DNA of 44,501 bases from a virus: the IMG/VR virus record IMGVR_UViG_3300020392_000026, positions 1 through 44,501 of that record. One strand, given 5' to 3'. A program made the position numbers and the translations under genes. This document shows positions 37,618-44,501 of this stretch, piece by piece; the first letter of the stretch is position 1, and every line of letters begins with the position of its first letter. The notes below the pieces were generated by a model. The model did no database searches and had not been told where the DNA came from. It was given only the letters and a program-made list of their open reading frames with translations.

Positions 37618-37626
37618 TTTTTGCTC

Positions 37627-37992
37627 CTATGCAATTTTGGTGCGTTTTCTTCTGTTAGCCATCACAGCACCGCAACCACGTGCTACAACAGTTCCGGGGA
37701 TCTTTTTCCCTCTAAAAGGTCTCTTAGGGCGTGTTACAGCCCCTCCGTTCCTTAAATTTGTTACCTTCGCAGGTTTTGTATTAGCGACCGTAGTCTTTCC
37801 TTTAGCTCCCGCTTTTTTCTTTTTACGCGCAGTTGCAGCGCGTTCACTCTTGGATAGACTATTAGCTTTAGATCTAGGCAAGCAACGATCAGGGTTTTTC
37901 TTATCTTTTGAAGTACCACATGGGCCTTTGATAGAGCCATCAGATCCAATCCTTACCCAGTCTTGTTTCAGCCATTGTTTTAACTGTCCCAT
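37627..37992 (-). CDS. basic Cys-containing small protein (121 aa)
   Basis: An N-terminal segment WVRIGSDGSIKGPCGTSKDKK with NPDRCLPRSKA, then a Lys/Arg-rich stretch (SERAATARKKKKAGAKGK), then RPKRPFRGKKIPG and ARGCGAVMANRRKRTK. Such GPCGTSKDKKNPDRCLP-type proteins occur in marine phages. The pI is very high. It shares one base with the next gene upstream and belongs to the basic-protein cluster. Confidence 0.7.
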   Translation of the reverse strand: MGQLKQWLKQDWVRIGSDGSIKGPCGTSKDKKNPDRCLPRSKANSLSKSERAATARKKKKAGAKGKTTVANTKPAKVTNLRNGGAVTRPKRPFRGKKIPGTVVARGCGAVMANRRKRTKIA

Positions 37993-38282
37993 TATGCAGT
38001 CCCTTGCTGCCTTCGTATTGCATTTTTACCCGCCTTTGCTATTCTAGCTTGTTCCGGCTTTTTCGCTACTTTAGCTCTTTGCTCCAAAACTGTAAGTATT
38101 TGTATCTTTCTAGCAAATGGTTTTTTTATTTTTTTAACTTTAGCAACCGTAGCCCTTGCGTCTGCGGGTGTAGCAAACTTTATGGATACGGTGTCTTTAG
38201 GGTTCTCATCCGTATATAGCCGACGACCAGACCCTTTAGGTTTTTTACCGGTTCCTTTTTTAGGATCTTTTGCGTTTCCCAT
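37992..38282 (-). CDS. basic small protein (96 aa)
   Basis: GTGKKPKGSGRRLYTDENPK and TVSIKFATPADARATVAKVK form a recognisable start; the rest is Lys/Arg/Ala-rich (KIKKPFARKIQILTV, KPEQARIAKAGKNAIRR). The part from LYTDENP to VKIKK looks like a small beta-alpha domain. Function unknown; member of the basic cluster. Confidence 0.7.
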   Translation of the reverse strand: MGNAKDPKKGTGKKPKGSGRRLYTDENPKDTVSIKFATPADARATVAKVKKIKKPFARKIQILTVLEQRAKVAKKPEQARIAKAGKNAIRRQQGTA

Positions 38283-38394
38283 TTTTCACCAACTTAGACA
38301 ATGTTTTTGCCTGCCCGGCATGAAGTTTAGAGGCTTTTTTTAAACCTTTAACAACTTTACGAACTTTCCTTTTGTTTGAAGAAGTTAAACTCAT
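38260..38394 (-). CDS. very small basic protein (44 aa)
   Basis: Short but well placed: the ATG at 38394 overlaps the upstream stop in ATGA (38391-38394), and the end overlaps the next start by 23 nt. The product (SLTSSNKRKVRKVVKGLKK, then ASKLHAGQAKTLSKLVKN) is an amphipathic, strongly basic helix. It belongs to the same family of small basic proteins. Confidence 0.65.
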   Translation of the reverse strand: MSLTSSNKRKVRKVVKGLKKASKLHAGQAKTLSKLVKNGKRKRS

Positions 38395-38639
38395 CGGCCT
38401 TTCCTTTTTCCGCCTTTTGATTTTTTGGCGTAATTGGGGTCTTTACAGTATTTTGAAGCGGCCAAGTTTGCATACGCTGACGGGTATGTGTCAAATGTAC
38501 GTTTAGCCCATGCCTTGCCCTCCGGACAAATCTTACCACCACTTTTTACCTTTCCACCCTTTTTCATGCGAACTACGCCTTTTGAAACGCGTTTAGGTAC
38601 AGGACACGCGGCTGCCCCTATTCTCACTGCACTGGTCAT
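38391..38639 (-). CDS. basic small protein with Cys pair (82 aa)
   Basis: The start at 38639 has AAGG 8 nt upstream; an internal ATG (MKKGGKVKSGGKICP) is less favoured. The core GKICPEGKAWAKRTFDTYPS and ASKYCKDPNYAKK is a pattern seen in marine phage ORFs. Two Cys may form a small metal or disulfide site. The basic tail ends KKSKGGKRKGR. Confidence 0.7.
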   Translation of the reverse strand: MTSAVRIGAAACPVPKRVSKGVVRMKKGGKVKSGGKICPEGKAWAKRTFDTYPSAYANLAASKYCKDPNYAKKSKGGKRKGR

Positions 38640-38798
38640 TTAAAACACCTTCTGCACGACGGCTGCTGCAACAATTAAACCGGCTATACCCCAAAGCCTT
38701 TGATCTAACTTATCAAGTTGCTTTTGTATTTGAGCATATCGACCATTGCATTCCTTTTCATGCTTTTCTAATAACTTTAAAACGTCGTCCGCTTTCAT
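38640..38798 (-). CDS. coiled-coil membrane protein, XhlA/holin-like (52 aa)
   Basis: A charged coiled coil (DVLKLLEKHEKEC, RYAQIQKQLDKLDQRLW) is followed by one hydrophobic segment GIAGLIVAAAVVQKVF at the C-terminus. This layout is that of XhlA-type and other small phage membrane proteins. The ATG overlaps the upstream stop (TAATG) and the stop is adjacent to the next ATG. It may assist lysis with the holin at 44136, but it lies inside the basic-protein cluster. Confidence 0.65.
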   Translation of the reverse strand: MKADDVLKLLEKHEKECNGRYAQIQKQLDKLDQRLWGIAGLIVAAAVVQKVF

Positions 38799-39085
38799 TA
38801 GCACTTCCATCTTTTGCGAGCTTGCCTTAGCCTGCTATTTGGGTTTTTAGCTGCTTTAGGAAATTTTTTCATCTGACCAGCAGAACGAGCACAAAAAGAC
38901 TTTCTTCTCTTTGCAGCTTTGCTGCCGGGTTTTACTTTTCCTGTAACAGCCGTTTTTAATTTAGATCCGGGGTTTGCCCGCCTATAAGCAGCCACCCCAG
39001 CCTTAGTCATCCCCGCCCCAGCCTTTGTGGGACGGAAATTCTTTTTGTTTCGAGGCGGCATTTTAGCTTTTTTACGCTCTGCCAT
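38798..39085 (-). CDS. DUF6321-like basic protein (95 aa)
   Basis: MTKAGVAAYRRANPGSKLKT and SKAAKRRKSFCARSAGQMKK, ending RLRQARKRWKC, follow the pattern of a small basic domain of the DUF6321 type as I remember it, with two Cys (C72-like and terminal C). Lys plus Arg make up about a third of the residues. It likely binds nucleic acid inside the virion. First gene of the basic cluster. Confidence 0.7.
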   Translation of the reverse strand: MAERKKAKMPPRNKKNFRPTKAGAGMTKAGVAAYRRANPGSKLKTAVTGKVKPGSKAAKRRKSFCARSAGQMKKFPKAAKNPNSRLRQARKRWKC

Positions 39086-39095
39086 ACAACTCTCG

Positions 39096-39368
39096 TCAGT
39101 TGAAGAATATAGTTGCCGCAGTTATGTTTGTGAGAGCACTTACGTAAATATCGCTCACACGAATACCATTTGCTGGGATGTTAACAGAATGTGTATCAGA
39201 AGCGTTAAAATCCAAATCTAACACGGTAGACCCCCCGTCACCATCAGTAACGGTTAGACGAGGTGTGCCAGAAGCCGTCTTCAACTGTATCTGACGAATA
39301 CGGGCGGGGCCTACAGATAAAGATCCTGTGCCTGTAATCCGCTTTGTTCTTACATCAGAATCAGACAT
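39096..39368 (-). CDS. small structural protein (90 aa)
   Basis: A beta-rich protein (GTGSLSVGPARIRQIQLKTA, TVLDLDFNASDTHSVNIPAN, GIRVSDIYVSALTNITA). It resembles small capsid-surface or tail components. It precedes the basic cluster and follows the 160-aa protein at 39381. Confidence 0.65.
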   Translation of the reverse strand: MSDSDVRTKRITGTGSLSVGPARIRQIQLKTASGTPRLTVTDGDGGSTVLDLDFNASDTHSVNIPANGIRVSDIYVSALTNITAATIFFN

Positions 39369-39380
39369 TTCAAACTCCCA

Positions 39381-39863
39381 TTAAGAAGTTGGAGCGTCGG
39401 AAGAAATACCGAAAAACTTCAACGCAATAACACCCCCAGCACCGGCTGTACCAGAAACAACTAGTTCTACTTCGTCAGCAGTGGTATCTGCCGCAGTCGT
39501 AGCACCACCAGACATTCCTAATGCACCGTTGCAAGGAAAGAAACCTTTAAAACCCGTAGAATTTATGGCCGCAGATATTCCATCTACGTAACCATCTGTG
39601 TCTGTATCAGTGCCAATATCTACAAGATTAACAGCGTTAGCGGCGGCACTTGTAACTGTAATTGCTACACCCATAGGTATAAAATTGGCCGGAATACCTA
39701 TTGAAGACTCTTTATGAGCCGTTCCTGTAGCAGCAACTGTTATAGAAGTGCTATAGGTGGAGAGAGTCATTTCATTAGTAAGACCTCCGGTTGTGGAGTT
39801 CTTAATAATTGTTTTAAACCCGTTTTCTGAACGGACTGGACCTGTAAAAGTAGTATTAGCCAT
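39381..39863 (-). CDS. structural protein (160 aa)
   Basis: A beta-rich, Ala/Thr-rich protein (TTFTGPVRSENGFKTII, STSITVAATGTAHKESSIGI, VIALKFFGISSDAPTS). FTGPVRS-type starts occur in phage capsid-decoration or head-fibre proteins. It is the first gene after the capsid terminator at 39933-39958. Confidence 0.65.
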   Translation of the reverse strand: MANTTFTGPVRSENGFKTIIKNSTTGGLTNEMTLSTYSTSITVAATGTAHKESSIGIPANFIPMGVAITVTSAAANAVNLVDIGTDTDTDGYVDGISAAINSTGFKGFFPCNGALGMSGGATTAADTTADEVELVVSGTAGAGGVIALKFFGISSDAPTS

Positions 39864-39932
39864 TTACTTCTCCTGTCTTGGCTAGTGTCAACCCCCCGAT
39901 GGAGTTGTCAGGATAATTAATAATACAATAAA

Positions 39933-39958
39933 AAAGAGCGACTGTGAAGCCGCTCTTT
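39933..39958 (-). terminator. terminator after the major capsid gene
   Basis: AAAGAGCG (39933-39940) pairs with CGCTCTTT (39951-39958) around a 10-nt loop, followed on the minus strand by TTTTTTATTG. It stands about 20 nt after the capsid stop. Incomplete termination here could keep capsid mRNA high relative to tail mRNA; no consensus promoter is visible between it and 39863. Confidence 0.85.
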
Positions 39959-39977
39959 CTGTTTCCAAACGGAACTT

Positions 39978-40889
39978 TTATGCTGCGCCCGGTGTGCCAA
40001 ACACACAACGCCAATCCGAAACACCAAAGCTATAACGCTCACGTGCCTTAAACCGCATGTTACCGGTGTCAAAGTCACCTTCCATAGCAGTTTTGATTGG
40101 AGAACGGTTAAAGTATTTGAAACCGTTAGGTGCATCAGTTTTGATGAAAAACGCATCTGTATCTGTCAAGAAATGGTTAACTACCGCCCCTTCGGGAAGC
40201 ATACCCATGTTCTTGATAGCATTTGCGTCGTTATCAGCCGTTGCTGAACGTAAGTTTGAGTTGATTACTCTCTCCGCAATAAATTGCAATTCTTTTGGAA
40301 TAATCAGCTTTGTACCACGAACAGCAATCTTCAAACCCCGTTCATCGGTAAACCCTGCGATATCTATCAACATCTGCTCAAGTGAAGTTTCATTCAAATC
40401 AGCGGCAGTTGACAGCAAGTTACGCTGGTTACCTGAAAGAGATGGGTGTGATGAAGAGCAAAGTGATGCACCGTCACCGATTGCAGATGCGCCTGCTGTG
40501 AACGCGTTGTTCAAAATAGCCGCAGCTTTAATCTGTTTGGTCTGAGCCATGGAGCGGGCCAGAGCCTTGGTGTAACGAGATGCCAAACGGTCATACAAGT
40601 TATCTTCGATGGCTTCCTCAGTAATTGAGAATGCCAAAGCGATTGTTTCATGTGTGTACCGTGCGGTAAATGTTTCTTGAGCATCATCAAAAGAGACGGC
40701 TGCGCCCTCTTCTTTAGTTGGTGCTGTTGAAAATCCACCGAGCATCACCTCTTCTTCAAAAGAACGATCTGAGGCTTCTTCTGCAAAGATCTCAGCATGT
40801 TCGTTCTCATAACGGTCGTACTCAAGCCCAAAAAGTGCATTCAGACCGGGTTCTAGCTCTTTAGCTAGTTGTGCTCTTGAAATAGCCAT
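39978..40889 (-). CDS. major capsid protein (303 aa)
   Basis: The N-terminus AISRAQLAKELEPGLNALFG and acidic EVMLGGFSTAPTKEEG, then VSFDDAQETFTARYTHETIA, LYDRLASRYTKALARSMAQT, and VRGTKLIIPKELQFIAER, match the HK97-fold major capsid protein of the marine phage family. It is preceded by a scaffold-like gene and GroES, and followed by a terminator, which fits the most abundant virion protein. Confidence 0.85.
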   Translation of the reverse strand: MAISRAQLAKELEPGLNALFGLEYDRYENEHAEIFAEEASDRSFEEEVMLGGFSTAPTKEEGAAVSFDDAQETFTARYTHETIALAFSITEEAIEDNLYDRLASRYTKALARSMAQTKQIKAAAILNNAFTAGASAIGDGASLCSSSHPSLSGNQRNLLSTAADLNETSLEQMLIDIAGFTDERGLKIAVRGTKLIIPKELQFIAERVINSNLRSATADNDANAIKNMGMLPEGAVVNHFLTDTDAFFIKTDAPNGFKYFNRSPIKTAMEGDFDTGNMRFKARERYSFGVSDWRCVFGTPGAA

Positions 40890-40900
40890 GTCCTAGCCTC

Positions 40901-41533
40901 CTATATGCCGGTGTTTGCTGCGGTGCCTACGGCGGCAGCAAAGCCTGAGTTAAACGGTGCGTTCAAACGAACAATGTACTGATGACCAACCGCTGAATAA
41001 TCAGTATTACCTTCCTCTTCATAGAGGCCAACAATACGAACATCCAAAGTCGCGGTGGTTGCAGCGGTGCTAATATCTAACATGTCTGAAGACTTGCCTG
41101 TATTAGTGCTACCGTTGTTAACACTAGCCATGTCACAGTTAGCAAAAACGTCAGCCAGTGCGGTTGCACGGTTTGTGTTAGTGCCATCTGCCACTACAAC
41201 ATATAGCTGCATCGGGTCATCATATATGTAAGCTTTTACCGGAAAGTTGGTATTAACACTTACAGCGTTTGAACCGGGCCAATAATTAAGGTGGGTCGAT
41301 TTACCGGTAACGGAATCAACGTACTCAACACCACCTAAAACGCCCAAAGGGGCTACTGCTTGATCAGAACAAATAATTGTTCCGGCAGAGCTTGGGATAA
41401 CAATCCCACCGTTGTAGATAGCGGTTGTGTAGTTGTTGGCAATCTCATACATCGTCGTAGCGTTGTTGTTGATATTGCCGCCCGTTTTACCAATAGGACG
41501 AAGGCCAAAACCACCTGTTAAGGTATTTGCCAT
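40901..41533 (-). CDS. capsid decoration-like protein (210 aa)
   Basis: ANTLTGGFGLRPIGKTGGN, then AVAPLGVLGGVEYVDSVTGK, and FPVKAYIYDDPMQLYVVV follow the pattern of a virion protein encoded next to the major capsid gene in many marine phages. Its role is probably capsid decoration or stabilisation. The gap to the capsid gene is 11 nt. Confidence 0.75.
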   Translation of the reverse strand: MANTLTGGFGLRPIGKTGGNINNNATTMYEIANNYTTAIYNGGIVIPSSAGTIICSDQAVAPLGVLGGVEYVDSVTGKSTHLNYWPGSNAVSVNTNFPVKAYIYDDPMQLYVVVADGTNTNRATALADVFANCDMASVNNGSTNTGKSSDMLDISTAATTATLDVRIVGLYEEEGNTDYSAVGHQYIVRLNAPFNSGFAAAVGTAANTGI

Positions 41534-41564
41534 TAGTTTCTCCTAGTTGACAAAAAGGTAGCCA

Positions 41565-42053
41565 TCATTTCTGCGGGCCACCAAAAGTTACACGAGATTG
41601 ACGATTAGGTTTATTAATCGTCATAGTCGAATGAGCGTTCTCTCTCATCATGTCAGAATCTACTGCTTCCATCTGATCAGCACTTCTTGAGTTGAAGTAA
41701 GCTGTTCTTTCAGCCACAGTTTCATCTGGTATACGAGCAAGAACTAAACCACCTACTCCAAACACACCTTCATATTTACCTGAGTCGATAACCGGAGCTT
41801 CAAAGTCAGGATACTCATCACTGCGGACGAGCTCATAACCTTCACGCAACTTTGCGCTGATATTTTTGGTATCGTCAAAACCACGAGTTTCAGCTCGTAT
41901 CCAACGATGCTTATATCCATCCGGTGCAGGCGGTGCGTCTAACATAGACGGGGGAGCCCACGGCTTACGCCTAGCCGTCTTCTCCCTAGAGGTTTTTGCG
42001 CGAGAAGCACGATCTATGGCACCTTCAAACATTTCATTTTGTTTTTCGGACAT
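41565..42053 (-). CDS. hypothetical head-region protein (162 aa)
   Basis: A charged, partly unfolded protein (SEKQNEMFEGAIDRASRAKT, PSMLDAPPAPDGYKHRWIR) with a compact middle (REGYELVRSDEYPDFEAPVI, GLVLARIPDETVAERTAYF). WAPPSMLDAPP...HRWIR is a recurrent pattern of proteins beside marine phage scaffold genes. Its role is probably in head assembly. Confidence 0.65.
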   Translation of the reverse strand: MSEKQNEMFEGAIDRASRAKTSREKTARRKPWAPPSMLDAPPAPDGYKHRWIRAETRGFDDTKNISAKLREGYELVRSDEYPDFEAPVIDSGKYEGVFGVGGLVLARIPDETVAERTAYFNSRSADQMEAVDSDMMRENAHSTMTINKPNRQSRVTFGGPQK

Positions 42054-42057
42054 TCTC

Positions 42058-42939
42058 TTACTCCTTCACGTATTTCGCGTATTCTTCAAGCGGCACACCC
42101 AATTTCTTCGCTATTGCGACTTGGCTAGGGGTGAGTCTAACCGTTTTCCCACTACTGCGCCCAGAACTATTGCGGGATACGGAAGCAACCGTCTGAGCGG
42201 GCCGTTTGCTACCACCGTTAAGCTTATGTGGAAATTCTGTCCGCATACGCTTGTCTAATTCATTATAGTAGTCATCTGTCTGCGGGTCAAACCCTTCGTT
42301 CTCAACAAGCTTTTTATGTATGCCAAAAGCAGCATATGTCATAGCTTCATCTGAACCAAACCAGTCATTACGCGACGCCCACTGTTCCGCCTTCGGGTCC
42401 GGGCGGCGAGGTTGCTGCTGAGGCATAGGTGCCTGTACCTGCGCTTCCTGTTGAGCTTTAGCCTGTTGGGCATAGCGTTCTTGCTGAGCTTTAGCCTGTT
42501 CCGCGCGATCATTTTCAATCGCGAGTCTGGTGATCTTCCTCTGTGCCTCAACAACACCGTTAGTATCCCCAATCTCTATAGCACGAGCCAACTCTTGTTC
42601 AGCAGAGGCTGTTTGAGTTTCCACACGATTACTATACTCTTGAACATAATTAGTGTCCAAAGCGTCCATGCGACTTTTTAACTGTTGCGCCTCAGCCTGT
42701 ACATTTTTAGCGTACTGTATGGCCTCTTCTCTTTGACGCTCAACCTCTCGCATTTTCTTTGTAAGACGATCAATTCGCATTTGCGTCTTACTTTTAGCTT
42801 TTTCAAAATTATCATCAGAGTCTTCGGACTCCGCAGCGAGAGGAACGTCTTGTTCTTTTTCTTCGCTGCCTATTTCAACCTCAGTTTCCTGAGCATCGTC
42901 TAGATCTAATTCAATCTGTTCTTTTTTTTCTTCTGCCAT
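42058..42939 (-). CDS. scaffold-like protein (293 aa)
   Basis: The first 50 residues are very acidic (EEKKEQIELDLDDAQETEVE). A long coiled coil follows (RIDRLTKKMREVERQREEA, QQLKSRMDALDTNYVQEYS), with Gln/Ala-rich helices (AQQERYAQQAKAQQEAQ). The C-terminus is basic with the helix TPSQVAIAKKLGVPLEEYAK. Order, size and coiled coil next to the major capsid gene fit a scaffolding protein. Confidence 0.75.
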   Translation of the reverse strand: MAEEKKEQIELDLDDAQETEVEIGSEEKEQDVPLAAESEDSDDNFEKAKSKTQMRIDRLTKKMREVERQREEAIQYAKNVQAEAQQLKSRMDALDTNYVQEYSNRVETQTASAEQELARAIEIGDTNGVVEAQRKITRLAIENDRAEQAKAQQERYAQQAKAQQEAQVQAPMPQQQPRRPDPKAEQWASRNDWFGSDEAMTYAAFGIHKKLVENEGFDPQTDDYYNELDKRMRTEFPHKLNGGSKRPAQTVASVSRNSSGRSSGKTVRLTPSQVAIAKKLGVPLEEYAKYVKE

Positions 42940-42948
42940 TTATTTCTC

Positions 42949-43401
42949 CTAGAAATGCAGGATATCTTCAGGTTCTTTGATACGAGCCAAGATCTCATCA
43001 TCATTCAAGATGCGAACTTCACCACCATCAATACGGAAACGCGAGCCAGCATAACGGGCAAACATTACCCAATCAGACTGCTTGCACCATGGACCAGAGG
43101 GAAACTTCTCTGTGTCCTTATAAGCCAGAGGCCCTACTTTTAGGACATAGCCAACCTGTGTAGATACTGTTTGCTCTTCGACAACCTTGTCTGGCAGATA
43201 AATACCACCATCAGTCTTGCCTTTACCCCTGTAGGGTAAAATAAGCAAACGCCAGCCCGTGGGGTCTGGCATCCTTTCTAGAAGTGAACCACCTATGGCT
43301 TCGGGGTCCAATACTTTATCAGTGACATCTTTGTAAGCTTCTGTGAGGTTGGCGACTCCCTCTGCTACATCGTCAATGTTAACCTTTTGCGCCTCAGTCA
43401 T
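42949..43401 (-). CDS. groES: GroES-like co-chaperonin (150 aa)
   Basis: PTGWRLLILPYRGKGKTDGG and IYLPDKVVEEQTVSTQVGYV, then LKVGPLAYKDTEKFPSG, correspond to the GroES fold with the mobile loop (KGKTDGGIYLP), followed by FARYAGSRFRIDGGEVRIL. Compared with GroES it has an extra ~50 residues before the domain. As T4 gp31 does, it probably adapts host GroEL for folding the phage capsid protein, whose gene lies three genes downstream. Confidence 0.85.
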   Translation of the reverse strand: MTEAQKVNIDDVAEGVANLTEAYKDVTDKVLDPEAIGGSLLERMPDPTGWRLLILPYRGKGKTDGGIYLPDKVVEEQTVSTQVGYVLKVGPLAYKDTEKFPSGPWCKQSDWVMFARYAGSRFRIDGGEVRILNDDEILARIKEPEDILHF

Positions 43402-43591
43402 TACTTTGCTCCTGTTTATCTAGCAGGCTCTTGAGTTCCTGTTCCACGTGATCTAGAGCTTTTAAGTTGCCCATGAGCTCACGATACTGCTCCATGCTAT
43501 TTACATTGTCATAAATTAACAAATCGTAAATAGCCTGACGCCGCTCTTTTACAATCCGAAAAACGGCCTCAGCAAAATATATTTCATCCAC
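43394..43591 (-). CDS. small helical protein (65 aa)
   Basis: DEIYFAEAVFRIVKERRQAI, YDLLIYDNVNSMEQYRELMG and KALDHVEQELKSLLDKQEQS form a predominantly helical, probably coiled-coil product. It overlaps the GroES gene by 8 nt. Similar ORFs occur between lysis and GroES genes in marine phages; function unknown. Confidence 0.7.
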   Translation of the reverse strand: MDEIYFAEAVFRIVKERRQAIYDLLIYDNVNSMEQYRELMGNLKALDHVEQELKSLLDKQEQSND

Positions 43592-43623
43592 TCGTATATC
43601 TCCGCGCTAAATCTGATATCTTT

Positions 43624-44136
43624 TTATACCAGTATTAACGCAAAGTCACGCGTTTCTTCATTCCTTTTCAGCCAGCCCTTACCAAAAGTCTCAAACGTCC
43701 GGAGACTGCGATAAAATTCTTCGCGCTCCTTAGCCAAATCTTCAATAACGCCCTCTGCGCCCTTGCCGTTTACGGCCGCAATAGTCAAAGGACCAATAGC
43801 CCCGTCCTGTGTAGCGTTCACTACTTTCTGTAAACCACGCGCCGCACGACCCGGACCGCTATTCACGGCCCAGTCAAAGGTAGAAAAGTCCACCCCACCG
43901 GGGAGCTCGTCACCTTTTACCTTGTCCCAGTAAAGATTTTTGTAAATTATCTCTACGTGTTCATCAGGTATATTCTTTAGCTCCTCGACATCTTCGAGAG
44001 GCCGCTCTAGGAAATCAGCATATGTTTTATGTGTAATCCCTTTATTGGTCGCTCCACCCGGATCTTCCGGATGGTCAACGAAGCCGCCCTCGTGTTTCAG
44101 CACAAGGGCTAAGCTTTTAAAAAAGTTAGCTTCCAT
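43624..44136 (-). CDS. endolysin, GH108-type lysozyme (170 aa)
   Basis: ALVLKHEGGFVDHPEDPGGA contains the catalytic Glu (about E16) and the EGG signature of glycoside hydrolase family 108, followed by TNKGITHKTYADFL. The C-terminal part FDWAVNSGPGRAARGLQKVV, QDGAIGPLTIAAVN is a small peptidoglycan-binding type domain. It should cut peptidoglycan at lysis. There is no signal peptide, so the holin encoded just upstream must release it. The two genes share one base. Confidence 0.88.
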   Translation of the reverse strand: MEANFFKSLALVLKHEGGFVDHPEDPGGATNKGITHKTYADFLERPLEDVEELKNIPDEHVEIIYKNLYWDKVKGDELPGGVDFSTFDWAVNSGPGRAARGLQKVVNATQDGAIGPLTIAAVNGKGAEGVIEDLAKEREEFYRSLRTFETFGKGWLKRNEETRDFALILV

Positions 44137-44501
44137 TATTTTGTCAAACCTTTTTGTTTTTCATATGTACGGAGTCCACCAAGCCCCAACATGCCCAGCA
44201 ACACAGTCATTAAAGTATCCATGTCGAAAGCTGGGTAAGCAGGTGGAGTAAGACCAAGATACGCCGTCACCACATCAGCAATAGGAATAGCAAGAAAATG
44301 CACAAAGAGAGCAAGTCCACAAGTCCAACCAACGAAAGGTCTCCATCCAGCTACAAAAATATTTTTCGACTTCGCTTCCTCAGCGTTAATTGCAAGCTGT
44401 CCCTTTGCCAGCTCCTGCGCGTGTCGTTCTGCCATTGTCGCAATCTCATGCGCCAACTCATTCTTCTTATCTTTGTCTTCAACGAACTTACCTATCAGAT
44501 C
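44136..44501 (-). CDS. holin of the 3TM type, truncated at the right edge
   Basis: The frame continues unbroken to the window end, so the gene's start lies outside. The visible part has a charged helix (KDKKNELAHEIATMAERHAQ, ELAKGQLAINAEEAKSKN). FVAGWRPFVGWTCGLALFVH and FLAIPIADVVTAYLGL follow as membrane segments, and a third is DTLMTVLLGMLGLGGL. The W.PFVGW motif is that of the Holin_3TM family linked to phage and gene-transfer-agent release. It lies directly before the endolysin. Confidence 0.8.
   Translation of the reverse strand, partial: DLIGKFVEDKDKKNELAHEIATMAERHAQELAKGQLAINAEEAKSKNIFVAGWRPFVGWTCGLALFVHFLAIPIADVVTAYLGLTPPAYPAFDMDTLMTVLLGMLGLGGLRTYEKQKGLTK

Noticed and set aside
43441-43458. 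Second parS-like match (TGTTCCACGTGATCT)
   Set aside because: Only the left half matches and it lies in the coding sequence of the small helical protein.

Overview
The window is part of the genome of a tailed dsDNA phage, most like the uncultured marine (virioplankton) podoviruses. The evidence is a nearly unbroken run of short-spaced minus-strand genes with 1-4 nt stop/start overlaps, a family A DNA polymerase with a primase-polymerase and helicases, a capsid/scaffold/lysis block, a P22 gp4-like and a T7-adaptor-like tail protein, several tail-fibre-like beta proteins and very large internal-virion-type proteins. Zinc ribbons, DUF-type accessory proteins and a NrdR-like zinc domain suggest a Gram-negative, perhaps alphaproteobacterial, host, but nothing in the sequence fixes the host. 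No integrase, tRNA, IS element or CRISPR array was seen. Large terminase and portal genes are absent and probably lie beyond the right edge, upstream of the truncated holin gene.

Layout (minus-strand genes read right to left). (1) 44501-39978: holin, GH108 lysozyme, GroES-like co-chaperonin, scaffold-like protein, decoration-like protein and major capsid protein, closed by a terminator at 39933-39958. (2) 39863-26856: two small structural proteins, a cluster of very basic small proteins (37321-39085), tail adaptors, a cupredoxin-like tail protein, a DUF115/MptE-like protein, repeat-rich fibre proteins, a 2OG-Fe(II) oxygenase and a split tail protein. (3) 26804-15569: four large internal-virion candidates, a HlyC-like acyltransferase and a low-complexity protein. 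(4) 14124-15572: a lone plus-strand SNF2-type helicase, whose promoter overlaps a back-to-back promoter for the replication operon. (5) 14028-6495: coiled-coil protein, SSB-like protein, AEP primase, SF1 helicase, HNH protein, DUF6378-like protein and DNA polymerase, ending at a strong terminator. (6) 6438-3927: two early-type operons of small regulators (ribbon-helix-helix, AT-hook, zinc ribbons) and hypothetical genes, separated by a probable small RNA. (7) 3198-3823: two plus-strand small genes with operator-like and parS-like sites. (8) 2777-30: a papain/C39-like protein, an unusual repeat-filled intergenic region in front of the small terminase gene, a VRR-NUC nuclease and small ORFs.

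Regulation is unusually readable. Five minus-strand sigma70-like promoters (TTGACN or TTGCYT, 17-bp spacer, TATATA or TATAAT) drive the left-hand units. Three mRNAs there share the leader motif AACTACGGGAG at their ribosome binding site, and a separate promoter-terminator unit would make a ~70-nt RNA carrying its complement. The primase gene has a leader with mutually exclusive hairpins at its Shine-Dalgarno sequence. The region upstream of the small terminase gene (outward-facing 15-bp inverted repeats, a 12-bp hairpin and three 9-bp tandem repeats) is a candidate packaging or origin site. All functional calls come from reading motifs and family resemblance by eye; no database search was possible.
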